64,000 nucleotides of DNA from Burkholderia sp. TSV86 (GTDB lineage Bacteria > Pseudomonadota > Gammaproteobacteria > Burkholderiales > Burkholderiaceae), in assembly GCF_001522865.1 (NCBI RefSeq), contig NZ_LOWB01000075.1:62001-126000 (forward strand), read 5' to 3'. Shown piece by piece: positions 8,298 to 19,453 of this stretch (the stretch's first letter is position 1; every line of letters begins with the position of its first letter). Position numbers and translations under genes: made by a program. The notes beneath the pieces are model-generated. The model was not told the DNA's origin, ran no database searches, and saw only the letters and a list, made by a program, of their open reading frames with translations.

Positions 8298-9947
8298 TCA
8301 CTTGCGAACGACCGCCGGCGGACGCCAGCTATCGTCGCAGGCTTGACGTTTCGGCGCGTAGAGGTGCAGCGCAAGCGCGAAATCGCTGCGTGGCGCGGGC
8401 AGCCAGTTCGATGCGCGGCCGCCGGGCGGCGTCGCGGACACGGCAATCTCGATTGAGCCGTCGCGGCCGCGATGCAGGTCGTGCTCGGTAAGCGAACGGC
8501 GGCCGCGGCCCAGCTCGGGCAACGCGCCGTCCGGCATGTACGGCGCAAGCGACCAGAATGCGCGCACGGGCGGCAGCGCATCCGCCGCGAAACGGATCGC
8601 GTAGCGATACGCGCCGTTCAGCGGCCGGCCCGCGCTGTCGGTCTTGACGACAGCGACCGCTTCATCGGAGCACGTCGCGGCGTCGAACTGCGTCGACGCG
8701 GCATACGCACGCAACGCATAATCGACGCCATAGTTGCCGACACCGTCGCCAAGCCAGCTCCAACCGTTCGCGGTCATCGCGTTCGGCGGCGGCGCGGCAA
8801 GCCGCACACGCGCCTCGGCGACACCGCGCTCGGCCGCGGCCAGCCGGTCGCCCTGCCACTGCACGGGCGCACCGGCCGTCACGCCGATATCCGCGAGGAT
8901 TTGCTGCGCATGCGCGTCAGCCGCGGGCGGCGGATTGTCCCGCAACGCGCGCGCGGCGCGCGAGAAGAACGCATTGGGATCGAGCGCCGCGACCTGCTCC
9001 ACCGGCCCGAGATCGGACGCGGCGGCCGCCGCTGATGCGTCGCCTGGCGAGCGCTCCACCGCAGACGGGCCACCCCACGCCGCTTTTGTTGACGGCAAAC
9101 CCGCCGCCGGCTGCAGCGTGGGCGATTGTTGCGCCGTGCCCGATTGGGCCGCTGCCGCACGTTCGGCCAGCGGCCGTGGCTGATCCGCAGACCGTGCGCC
9201 GGCCGGCGCCTGAGGGTTCGCCATCGGCTGCCCCGCCGGCGCGCTGCCGGCCGAAGCCGCCGGGCGGCGCGCGGCCGACGCGCCTCGCGTGCCAGCCGCG
9301 CCGATATAGGCCGATAGCGGCACGACGCGAATCGCGCGCTGCAGTTTCCTGGCGGCTTCCAGATCGTGATTGCCCGCCGCGCGGATGCGCACGTCGAGCC
9401 AGACACCATGCGTGGGCGCATCGACCCGCACGACGCCCGCCGGCAGCTTGCCCGTCCAGCCGGACGCCGCGAACGCGATCGCCGACGGGCGATCCGGCCG
9501 CCCATTCGCGCGCGCGCCCGAACCGGCCATCGCCGTCGACCACAGCACATTGGTCCACATATCGAGCGCGCGCGCGTCGAGATAACGGCCGTGCGAAGCC
9601 GGCAGCACGACGACGACGGGCTCGTCGCGAACATCGAGCCACGCGGTCGAAGCCAGCAGGTCGCTGCTCGCGAGCGGCGGATTCGGCGCACCGGGCGCGG
9701 GCAGCGCGCGCGCATGGCGCAATGTGTTGACCGGCACGCCGTCCGCCGCGTCGGTTTGCCTGGCAAAGTCCATCAACACGAGCGGATAAGCGTAAATATA
9801 AGAATCGACAACTTCGCTGCGCATCCAGCCGGTCTTGCGTTGAATGGCATCCGGCGTCGACGCGCACCCCGCGAGCAGCGTCAGCGCGACAAGCGGCGCG
9901 CAGGCGCGCCGCCACGAACCAGCAGTTTCTTGCGATATTTTTATCAT
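8298..9947 (-). CDS. DUF1254/DUF1214-type lipoprotein
   Basis: About 549 residues from the ATG at 9947. The N-terminus is a lipoprotein signal: a basic start, a hydrophobic stretch, then the lipobox LLAGC with Cys at about residue 28. The first third matches DUF1254 (YIYAYPLVLMDFARQ, RYLDARALDMWTNV). The last part matches DUF1214 (YRIRF-type strands, then a W-S-L-A-P-Y block and the LTEHDLHRGRDGSIEIAV region). The two halves are separated by an unusually long Ala/Pro/Gln-rich linker (about residues 210-310). Function is unknown; such proteins are envelope-associated. Confidence 0.85.
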   Translation of the reverse strand: MIKISQETAGSWRRACAPLVALTLLAGCASTPDAIQRKTGWMRSEVVDSYIYAYPLVLMDFARQTDAADGVPVNTLRHARALPAPGAPNPPLASSDLLASTAWLDVRDEPVVVVLPASHGRYLDARALDMWTNVLWSTAMAGSGARANGRPDRPSAIAFAASGWTGKLPAGVVRVDAPTHGVWLDVRIRAAGNHDLEAARKLQRAIRVVPLSAYIGAAGTRGASAARRPAASAGSAPAGQPMANPQAPAGARSADQPRPLAERAAAAQSGTAQQSPTLQPAAGLPSTKAAWGGPSAVERSPGDASAAAAASDLGPVEQVAALDPNAFFSRAARALRDNPPPAADAHAQQILADIGVTAGAPVQWQGDRLAAAERGVAEARVRLAAPPPNAMTANGWSWLGDGVGNYGVDYALRAYAASTQFDAATCSDEAVAVVKTDSAGRPLNGAYRYAIRFAADALPPVRAFWSLAPYMPDGALPELGRGRRSLTEHDLHRGRDGSIEIAVSATPPGGRASNWLPAPRSDFALALHLYAPKRQACDDSWRPPAVVRK

Positions 9948-10165
9948 TCGGTGGCACGGCAAACGCGCGGCAAAGCCGCGCGCGTTGATTGGCGGTCGGC
10001 GCTCGCGTGATCTCGTGTGGTCCTCGTAGCGTTCATGCCGGCCGGGTGACGCTTGATCAGCGCTATTTTTAGGATCGGCTGTATCGTAACCTTGTCACCC
10101 CGGCAAAAACAATGTCTGCCAGCATCGGCAGCATGCGTGCTGTTCCGATGCCTGCCCGCCTCAAG

Positions 10166-11008
10166 CTACCCGCGCAGTTCGACAAGCCGCCCGCTGTCCA
10201 GCCCGAAACGCCGCACGACCTTCACCGATGGCTTCTGCGCAAACGATGCGCCTTCCGGCCGGTCCAGATATTCGACAACGACCACCGCCGCCGCGCCACC
10301 ACGCTCTATCGATACCGCAACGGGCGTCAGCCGGTCGCCGAGCAGCACGGCCGGCGCGCCGCCGCGATCCGGCTGCGCCGCCGCGACGTACAGAAATTGA
10401 CCGCTGCCGCCCGGATCGTCGCTGAGCAGCACGGCCGTCACCGGCCGGCCAGCGACCGTCACCGTGCTGCTGCGCGCGATGAGCTTCGTCACACGCTGCG
10501 TCGCGGAACCCGGCGCGGCCGCCTGCACCGCCGCGCCGTTCGTCAGTTTGATCGGCTCACCGTCGATCACGTAAACCGCACCGGCCGGATCGGCCGATAG
10601 CGGCGCCGCCGGGCCGGACGCTGCGGGCACGCCCGCAGCACGCAGCGCGAGCCGCTCGTCCGCGACGTCGCGCAACGCGGTGATCCGTGCGGTGTACGCA
10701 TCCGTCAAACAGGCGATCCTGCCCCCGCACGCATCGCGCACGCGCTGCCGCCAGCTCTGCTGGCCGCCGCGCAACGCATCGCGAAACTCGCGGTAAGCCA
10801 TCCCTTCATCGGCCGGACGTGCGCGCTGCAAAATTTCGTAGTACGTCGCCATCCGCACATCCAATTCGCCGAGCGCGGGACTTGCGCAGATCGCACGTTC
10901 GGCCGCGTTCGACGCGCGCGCGCAATCGAAGCTCGCGGCAAGCGCAAACGGAATATTCAGTGTCAGCGCGGCGCCCAGCGCCACGGCCCGCCATCGTATT
11001 GTCGACAT
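10166..11008 (-). CDS. Secreted protein with LprI/DUF1311-like N-terminal domain
   Basis: 280 residues from the ATG at 11008, chosen because GAGGAAAG stands just before it; the frame continues upstream. A signal peptide (GAALTLNIPFALA) ends before ASFDC. The next about 90 residues match the lysozyme-inhibitor LprI (DUF1311) pattern: CARASNAAERAICASPALGEL, later paired cysteines, and RDACGGRIACLTDAYTARI. The C-terminal half is a beta-rich domain of unknown function. It is likely periplasmic. It is divergent from the copper ATPase gene but probably unrelated to it. Confidence 0.82.
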   Translation of the reverse strand: MSTIRWRAVALGAALTLNIPFALAASFDCARASNAAERAICASPALGELDVRMATYYEILQRARPADEGMAYREFRDALRGGQQSWRQRVRDACGGRIACLTDAYTARITALRDVADERLALRAAGVPAASGPAAPLSADPAGAVYVIDGEPIKLTNGAAVQAAAPGSATQRVTKLIARSSTVTVAGRPVTAVLLSDDPGGSGQFLYVAAAQPDRGGAPAVLLGDRLTPVAVSIERGGAAAVVVVEYLDRPEGASFAQKPSVKVVRRFGLDSGRLVELRG

Positions 11009-11254
11009 CGTCTTTCCTCGCTTCACGCGCCTCGACGCCGCCGCGGCCGTTCCGCGCGACGTGCCCGGCCCCGGCAATCCCGCCCAGCACAGTACGCGCC
11101 GATTGTAACCAAACCGTCAGCCGCGCGGCCGAACGGCGCGCGCACGGCGTGCGCGCCCGTGAATCCCGTTCGGCGCGCGGCGGCCTCCTGCTTCAGGCAT
11201 CCACCGCCGAACCCGCCGCGCAGCGGCAGCAAACGCTGGCGATGCATCATCCGC

Positions 11255-11285
11255 TTGACCTTCCTATCATGGGAATGTTGATACT
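11255..11285 (+). promoter_or_regulatory. CueR/MerR-type copper-responsive promoter of copA
   Basis: A -35 element TTGACC (11255-11260) and a -10-like GATACT (11280-11285) are separated by exactly 19 bp, the over-long spacer typical of MerR-family-activated promoters. The spacer is spanned by the dyad ACCTTCC (11258-11264), seven bases, GGAATGT (11272-11278), one base off the classical CueR half-site GGAAGGT. It lies 45 bases before the copA ATG. No cueR gene is in this window, so the regulator must act in trans. Confidence 0.85.
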
Positions 11286-11329
11286 TCACTCATCGGCGGC
11301 CTCGCCCGCCTTATCGAATTGGATCGCAG

Positions 11330-13890
<2,561 letters not shown>

Positions 13891-13894
<4 letters not shown>

Positions 13895-14327
13895 TGCACG
13901 CCCCCCCGATGGCCAATGCCGCGTGCCGTCCGCGCCGCGACGCCCGCATATGGCGGCGCGCGCTTCATGCGGCCCTCACGCTCGCGGCGATCGCCGCCGG
14001 GCTCTGCCTGCCGCGCACGAGCGCGGCCGAAATCCGCTGCGGCTGGCTGGAAAATCCAACGCCAGGAAACTGACGGCTGACGGACCGCAACGGCTCATGG
14101 ACACTCAGCATGATGGGCGGCCCCGAGGCCAACGGCATGGACTGGCTCCCGGCATGGCGGGCGATCAATACGTGCGGACGAACGGCTACCGCGGCTACGG
14201 ATGCGCATGCCTGACCGTGGTCAGCCGCAAACGGACACAACGCATCGTGAAGGTGCTCAAAGCACGGCAATTGCCGCTGTCGGCGTGCAGGCGGGACGAG
14301 CGGCTCAAGGAGCCGTCTCGCGAATGA
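13891..14327 (+). pseudogene. Decayed DUF4087-like exported protein
   Basis: The reading frame starts in an ATGA overlap with copA and encodes a signal peptide followed by EIRCGWLENPTPGN, the start of a DUF4087-like protein as I remember the family. A TGA at 14071-14073 then stands where a Trp codon (TGG) would be expected. The same frame continues with family-like sequence (LTDRNGSWTLSM). Before about 14160 the homology jumps to another frame (YVRTNGYRGYGCACL, ending LPLSACR), implying an indel. One nonsense change and one frameshift together make this a pseudogene. Sequencing error could explain one lesion but hardly both. Confidence 0.75.
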
Positions 14328-14355
14328 GCAGGGCCGCGCGCTGCGCGATTCGGAG

Positions 14356-14835
14356 TTAAACCAGCGTGATCGGCTTGACGAACGTCGTCGTCATCGCGGT
14401 GAAGCCCAGCGCTCGATACAGCGCGAACGCCGCGCTGTTGTGATTGAACACCGACAGGCCGATCTCGGTCACGCGCAATCGCCGCGCGTCGTCCTCAAGC
14501 GCCTGTAGCACGCGTGTGGCCCAGCCTTGACGGCGATAAGCCGGATCGATTTCGAGATCGTAGATGAACAGCGACCGATGCGGCCCTTCGGTGAGCGCTC
14601 CATACCAGAGATAGCCAAGCGCGAGGCGGTCGCTGGGGTCGCTTAGCGTCAGCAGCGTCTGATCGTCGGTCAGCAGGCCATCGGGCAACAGCGTGTCGAT
14701 GCAGGCCAGCGCGCGCGCGCCGGCTTCCTCCGCCGTGCTCTGCCCGGACGCGATCAAATCCTGCGCGTAGCCGCGCGCCGCGTGCAACCGGTACTCGCGA
14801 AATTCCGTCTGGGTCATCGGGCGCATCTCGAGCAT
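14356..14835 (-). CDS. GNAT-family N-acetyltransferase
   Basis: 159 residues from the ATG at 14835, preceded by AGGTG on the coding strand; the frame is open to 15153 but the upstream part is Arg-rich and unlike the family. The GNAT core is clear: strand beta-4 (LFIYDLEIDPAYRRQGWATRVLQAL) contains the acetyl-CoA pyrophosphate loop RRQGWA, followed by IGLSVFNHNSAAFALYRALGF. The substrate is unknown. It is convergent with the copA/DUF4087 unit. Confidence 0.87.
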   Translation of the reverse strand: MLEMRPMTQTEFREYRLHAARGYAQDLIASGQSTAEEAGARALACIDTLLPDGLLTDDQTLLTLSDPSDRLALGYLWYGALTEGPHRSLFIYDLEIDPAYRRQGWATRVLQALEDDARRLRVTEIGLSVFNHNSAAFALYRALGFTAMTTTFVKPITLV

Positions 14836-15190
14836 GTCGCACCTGTTTGGACGAGCGGAAACACTACCCAGTGTAGCGGGCCAAGTGCGATCACGCGAAT
14901 CGGGGATGCCGGAAGCGGATCGATCAGAAATACGGGATGCCGAGCCGATCGGACGCTCGATCCGGCGTTCATTAACGTACCGGACCGCCATGCCGTGCTC
15001 TGAGGTGAACAGATCGCGTCGGCGTGTGCGCCGGCGCGAAGCGGCGTTTATCGACGGACAGACGGTTTCATTGCACCGCGCTACGGCACGGACGCTACCG
15101 CTCATCCCGATCGAGCAGCCCTTTTCCCGGGCCGGTGTTGGCGAGCCCGGCAAAGCGCCGGGCCAACACGCGCCGTACCGCGCGGCGGCT
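14836..15190. other. Intergenic stretch without a recognised gene
   Basis: 355 bases between the GNAT gene (read leftwards) and the 51-aa gene (also read leftwards). Open frames here translate to Arg/Ser-rich sequence with no family resemblance. It should contain the promoter of the GNAT gene near its left end. I see no clear hairpin terminator with a T-run. Confidence 0.5.
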
Positions 15191-15346
15191 TTAGCGACGA
15201 ATCAAGCCGAATTGCGCGACTTGCGACTTGCGCTGACGCTCGGCTTCAGCGTGGCGGGCCTTGTACGAATAATCGGCATCGAGCGGCAGGTGCGGGGAGG
15301 CGAAAAGATCTTCGATCTTTTGAAGCAGCGCGAAAATGAGGCTCAT
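15191..15346 (-). CDS. 51-aa small protein, DUF3563-like
   Basis: A short gene of 52 codons. The ATG at 15346 is preceded by a strong AGGAG at ideal spacing. The product starts MSLIFALLQKIEDLF and ends AERQRKSQVAQFGLIRR: an amphipathic N-terminal helix followed by a basic C-terminus. The pattern recalls the small DUF3563 proteins of Burkholderiales, but this is a recollection and not a strong match. The upstream region carries a conspicuous pair of palindromes (15370-15411), which supports a real regulated gene. Function is unknown. Confidence 0.7.
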   Translation of the reverse strand: MSLIFALLQKIEDLFASPHLPLDADYSYKARHAEAERQRKSQVAQFGLIRR

Positions 15347-15369
15347 ATGCGGCTCCTGGCAGCGAGTGA

Positions 15370-15411
15370 CTAGGGTTTTCCCTTAGCCATCATTCTAGGT
15401 GTTTTCCCTAG
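15370..15411. promoter_or_regulatory. Tandem CTAGG-TTTT-CCTAG palindromes upstream of the 51-aa gene
   Basis: Two near-identical 17-base imperfect palindromes, CTAGGGTTTTCCCTTAG (15370-15386) and CTAGGTGTTTTCCCTAG (15395-15411), start 25 bases apart. They lie 24-65 bases upstream of the start of the 51-aa gene. A partial third copy (TTTGCCTAG) follows at once, ending at 15421. The arrangement looks like a multi-site operator or an activator array. The cognate protein is unknown. Confidence 0.65.
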
Positions 15412-15515
15412 ATTTGCCTAGTGCGCCGCAGCAATTACGCCACGCGATCTGCGTTTCGCGCGTGTTTTCAGATCTGCTCGTTGCAGCGTCGCAACATCGA
15501 AATCCGTCCCGCTTT

Positions 15516-16994
15516 TCAATGTCCGTGATACGGCCGCTTGACTGGCTTGGCCGCGCCAGCGAGATGGTTCGTCAGCCGACCGACCTGCTCGCCCTGCTCG
15601 TCCAGGCGCTGCGACAGCGTGACGAGGCTCGCCTGCTGTGACATCTGCTCGGCGACGAGCCTGTCGATCCGTTGCTGCAATGCAACGGCCTCGGTGCGCA
15701 GCCGCGAAGCCTGCATCGATTGGACGATCAGCCCGGCGATCGAAAACAGCACCATCACGCCGAGCCCAAGCAGCAGGCGATTGACGCGGCGCATCTCCGC
15801 GCCGGCCGCCCGGCGCATATCGAAGATTTCTGCCTGCAGCACTCGTAACTTGTCCGCGAGCGGGCGGATGTGCGTATCGATATCGACGCTGTCGGGGGCG
15901 GCGCAGGGCGGCGGCGTCCCCGGCAGATCGCAAGCGGTGGCCGCGGACTCACGGACGGGCGACGTCTGATCGCCGGACAGCGATGCCGATGCGGCAGCGG
16001 CGGCCGCCCGGCTTGCGCCGGCCACCTGCGGTGCGGATGCAGATGCGGTGCCGCACGCCGCGTTGCCGCTTGCCGCCCGTGATTCGGGTGACGGCATCGC
16101 GGGCTCCGGTTTGGCCGAAGCGCCCGGCGCGCGCCGCTTCGACGCGCCCGCTGCCGGCGCACCTCGTCCCGGCGATTTCGGCTCGGACTTCGCGCGCTTT
16201 GGATTGGCGCGAGGCGCCGGAGCCGTCTGCCGCCGCGCCGAGGATTCGGAGCCGGCCGCCGCAGTTTCGGTGTCGATGGCCGGACGGCCGGCATGCAACG
16301 ACATGTCCGCTTCGGCGCGAGCGCCCGGTACGGCCGGATCGACGCTGGCCGATGTTCGATCGCGTTCGCCCGGCATGGCGGCGGCACGCGCGGCGTCAGC
16401 GCGTGCCGCCGCGCGTGCATCGCGGCCCGCATCGCCTGCATGCGCCGCCAAGGCTCCCGCAGCCTGCGCGGCCTGTGGATCATCGGCCGGTTCGCTGGCG
16501 GAAGCAGCGGCATGCTGCGGCGGCGTCAACGCGCGGTGGTCAAGCTCACCGCCGCTACCGGCCGCCGCTTGCGCGCTGGCGGCCGTCACGTCGCCACGCG
16601 CGCCGTCAGCCGTCCCGCCGCCATTCTTGCCATCCGCGTCGTGCGCGGGCCACTGAACCGCCGCATTGGTGTCCGCGCCGCCCGCTTCACGCGCATCGCC
16701 GGCCGGCCAATCGAAACCCTCGAAGCTGCGCTGCCGCTCGTCCACGTCGGCCATCGCCGGCTGCGCCGCCTCGCGCGCCGCCAATAATGGCTTCGCGCCG
16801 GGAAGAGCGCCGCCGAACAGATCGAGCGTGCGATCGTCGCGATCGGCGTCGCCGGGCATCGCGTCGTGCGCGGCCAGGGCCGCCGCTCGCGACGGTGCGC
16901 GGCCGTCAGCCGCCACGGCACGCGGCCGCTTCGCAGCGGACGAACGGGGCAAGCGGGAAGAGCGGATATGGGAAGAAGTTGCGGAATCGGTCAT
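15516..16994 (-). CDS. Ala-rich single-pass membrane protein of unknown function
   Basis: About 492 residues from the ATG at 16994. The N-terminal 360 residues are Ala/Arg/Asp/Pro-rich low-complexity sequence, probably disordered. A conserved-looking C-terminal part follows: a helix (IRPLADKLRVLQAEIFDMRRA), one transmembrane segment (LLLGLGVMVLFSIAGLIV), and a predicted coiled coil (VALQQRIDRLVAEQMSQQASLVTLSQRLDEQ). This layout, disordered arm plus one anchor plus coiled coil, suggests a scaffolding or envelope protein. No family is recognised and no function is claimed. The exact start is uncertain because the frame is open upstream. Confidence 0.7.
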   Translation of the reverse strand: MTDSATSSHIRSSRLPRSSAAKRPRAVAADGRAPSRAAALAAHDAMPGDADRDDRTLDLFGGALPGAKPLLAAREAAQPAMADVDERQRSFEGFDWPAGDAREAGGADTNAAVQWPAHDADGKNGGGTADGARGDVTAASAQAAAGSGGELDHRALTPPQHAAASASEPADDPQAAQAAGALAAHAGDAGRDARAAARADAARAAAMPGERDRTSASVDPAVPGARAEADMSLHAGRPAIDTETAAAGSESSARRQTAPAPRANPKRAKSEPKSPGRGAPAAGASKRRAPGASAKPEPAMPSPESRAASGNAACGTASASAPQVAGASRAAAAAASASLSGDQTSPVRESAATACDLPGTPPPCAAPDSVDIDTHIRPLADKLRVLQAEIFDMRRAAGAEMRRVNRLLLGLGVMVLFSIAGLIVQSMQASRLRTEAVALQQRIDRLVAEQMSQQASLVTLSQRLDEQGEQVGRLTNHLAGAAKPVKRPYHGH

Positions 16995-17198
16995 GGATCG
17001 AGCAGCAGCACGCCGCATGCGCACCGGACAAATCTGTGAACAATGTCGGGAGCCGGCATTGTCTCATGCCACGGTGCCGGCACTGCGGCGGGCCCGCCAC
17101 ACATGCCGAGGAAGCCGGCATCCGCCGGCGCGAGCCCCCGCATGCCGCTACGCGCCGCTCTCCAACCAGCATTCACACTGCCGGACAAGCCGCACGCA

Positions 17199-17894
17199 TC
17201 ATCCGTCCTGCAACACGCCGTGCCGCTCGCGAAAACCCTTCACGCCCGGCAATTGCCTCAACCGCTTGCAAATGCTCTCGTATTCGATGTCCGATACGCG
17301 GCTCAACGCGATCGTCACATCGTCGCGATCGGCCGAATCTCTGCTTTGCTGGACGATGAATTGCTTGACGCGCGCGCTGTCGATGCCAAGCGCATCGTGC
17401 AACGACGCGAGCGTCAACGCGCCGCGCTCGACGCTCAGCGACAGATGACGGCGCTGACGCACGGTGAGGTAGCGGCGCTCGAGCGGCTTGAGGCCCGCGA
17501 GAATGATCAGGATGATGACCGTCGCCGCGATCGCCGCCACATACAGCCCGCCGCCGACCGCCAGCCCGACGGCCGCGACCGACCATAGGCTCGCGGCCGT
17601 CGTGAGGCCACGGACGATCTCGCCGCGCAGCAGAATTGATCCTGCCCCCAGAAAACCGATCCCCGACACCACCTGGGCGGCCATCCGCGACGGATCGAGA
17701 TCGACGTGCGGCCGCCCGAGCACGTCGGCAAAGCCGAACGCGGACACAATCATGATGAGCGCCGAGCCGACGCAAACGAGCATGTGCGTGCGCAGCCCCG
17801 CCGCCCACGACAGCCGCCCGCGCTCGATGCCGATGACGCTGCCCAGCCCCGCCGCGAGAATCAGCCGCATGATCAATTCGAGATTGTTCTGCAT
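17199..17894 (-). CDS. MgtC/SapB-family inner-membrane protein
   Basis: 231 residues from the ATG at 17894, with GGAGAG just upstream. The MgtC signature region is present: RLILAAGLGSVIGIERG, GLRTHMLVCVGSALIM, and the long conserved block SRMAAQVVSGIGFLGAG. Four to five membrane helices are followed by a soluble ACT-like C-terminal domain of about 90 residues. MgtC proteins are linked to survival under magnesium limitation and inside macrophages, partly by inhibiting F-ATPase. I cannot tell an MgtC virulence type from a generic SapB homologue. Confidence 0.9.
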   Translation of the reverse strand: MQNNLELIMRLILAAGLGSVIGIERGRLSWAAGLRTHMLVCVGSALIMIVSAFGFADVLGRPHVDLDPSRMAAQVVSGIGFLGAGSILLRGEIVRGLTTAASLWSVAAVGLAVGGGLYVAAIAATVIILIILAGLKPLERRYLTVRQRRHLSLSVERGALTLASLHDALGIDSARVKQFIVQQSRDSADRDDVTIALSRVSDIEYESICKRLRQLPGVKGFRERHGVLQDG

Positions 17895-18004
17895 TTTCCG
17901 CTCTCCTTTTTTCGACGGCGGCCGGGCGCATGCTTTATCCTTGCCGCTCGGCCCGCCTCGGCGGCCGCCGCGTTTTTCCGTCGTCAACCGCGCCGTCATC
18001 CGCC

Positions 18005-19111
18005 ATGCCCATATCCGATTCTGCCTCCGGGCAAGCCGCGCAATTGCGCCATCATTTCGCGCAAATCGTCTTGCCGCTCTGGCGCGGACCCGGCTTCAAT
18101 CCGGCGCTGCAACTGCCGTTCGAGGCCATCGCGCCGCACACGCATGCGCCGCTGCCCGTCGCCCGGTATCGCGCGATGGCCTGCGCCCGCCAGCTCTTCG
18201 TGTTCGCGCACGCCAACGATGCGGCGCATGCGCACATGCTGTTCGCCGCATTGTGCCGCCACTTCCGCGATCCGCGCCACGGCGGCTGGTTTTACAGCGT
18301 CGACGCGCAAGGCGCGCCGCTCGAGCGGACGAAGGATCTGTATACGCACGCGTTCGTCGTGTTCGCATGCGCCGAGTACTTTGCGGCATTCGGCAACCGC
18401 GACGCACGTGACATCGCGCAACACACGGCGGCACTGATCGTCGAGCGCTTCGCGCGCCAGCGTGGCGACGCATTGCTCGACGCCGCGCGCAGCGAGGATT
18501 TCGCCGAAACGGCGGGTGCGCCGCTGCAAAATCCGCTGATGCACCTGACCGAAGGCTGGCTCGCGGCGAGCCGCGCCTTCGGCGACGCCGCATTCGACGA
18601 AGCGCTGCTGCGCACCGCGCAAGCGGTCGAGCGCGCGTTCGTCGCGCCGCGCACCGGCTGCGTCGCGGAACTGCCGCTCGGCAGTGCGGACAACCGGTTC
18701 GAGCCGGGTCATCAATTCGAATGGTTCTATCTGGTCAGCGCGGCGGGCGCCCGGCTCGCGGCCACGGGCCTGCCCGACGCGCTTGCTCGCGCGTATGCGT
18801 TCGCGCAACGGCATGGCGTCGATCCGCAGACGGGCGGCGTCTGCGCGGCGCTTGACGAGCACGGCGCATGCATCGACAGCACGCAACGGATCTGGGCGCA
18901 AACGGAGTATCTGCGCGCGCTCGCGACGCACGGCGGCAGCGGGCCGCACGCGCTTGCGCAGCAGGCCGAGCGCTTTCGCACGCGCTTCCTGCATCCGCGC
19001 GGCTGGCACGAATGCAAGACCGCGCAGGGCGACGTGTCGCGCGCGGATATGCCGTCGACCACGCCCTATCATCTCGCGACCGCTTACGCGGCGTTACCCT
19101 GGGGCGATTGA
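18005..19111 (+). CDS. AGE-family sugar epimerase/isomerase
   Basis: 368 residues from the ATG at 18005. It belongs to the N-acylglucosamine 2-epimerase/mannose isomerase superfamily, an (alpha/alpha)6-barrel. Family-typical active-site blocks are visible: RTKDLYTHAFVVFA, NPLMHLTEGWLAASRAF and FEPGHQFEWFYLV, with the conserved His residues. The length fits the family. The substrate (mannose, mannose-6-phosphate or acylglucosamine) cannot be decided. It is divergent from mgtC, with about 110 bases between the starts. Confidence 0.88.
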   Translation: MPISDSASGQAAQLRHHFAQIVLPLWRGPGFNPALQLPFEAIAPHTHAPLPVARYRAMACARQLFVFAHANDAAHAHMLFAALCRHFRDPRHGGWFYSVDAQGAPLERTKDLYTHAFVVFACAEYFAAFGNRDARDIAQHTAALIVERFARQRGDALLDAARSEDFAETAGAPLQNPLMHLTEGWLAASRAFGDAAFDEALLRTAQAVERAFVAPRTGCVAELPLGSADNRFEPGHQFEWFYLVSAAGARLAATGLPDALARAYAFAQRHGVDPQTGGVCAALDEHGACIDSTQRIWAQTEYLRALATHGGSGPHALAQQAERFRTRFLHPRGWHECKTAQGDVSRADMPSTTPYHLATAYAALPWGD

Positions 19112-19453
19112 CCGGGCGACCAAGGCACGGCCGACGCCCCGGACCGCGAAGGCTCCGCGCGCGCCGCCTGCCTCGGACAGCAGCGCGCCGCGCGCCTTCT
19201 GTCGCGGCATCCTGTTGCGACCGCTGATGCAGCGCGGCTCGTGGATGATCGACGGCGCGGCCGGCCAAGCGCGGCCGTCGGCGACACAACGAAGCTCCAC
19301 GCACCGTCGGCCGCAAACGGGAGCACACCACGCGTTGCGTGTCATGTGCCGAAACCGCGGCAAGCGGCGGCTCGCCCGCTTGAGCCGCCGCGCAACGCAC
19401 ACGCGCATCGCGCCACCGCGCTTGGCCGCCGTTACTCTCCCGTTAAGCCCTCG
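19112..19453. other. Convergent intergenic region without a recognised gene
   Basis: 342 very GC-rich bases between the epimerase (plus) and the chemoreceptor (minus). Open frames here are Arg/Ala/Pro-rich shadows. I found no clean T-tailed hairpin and no RNA gene. Confidence 0.5.
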
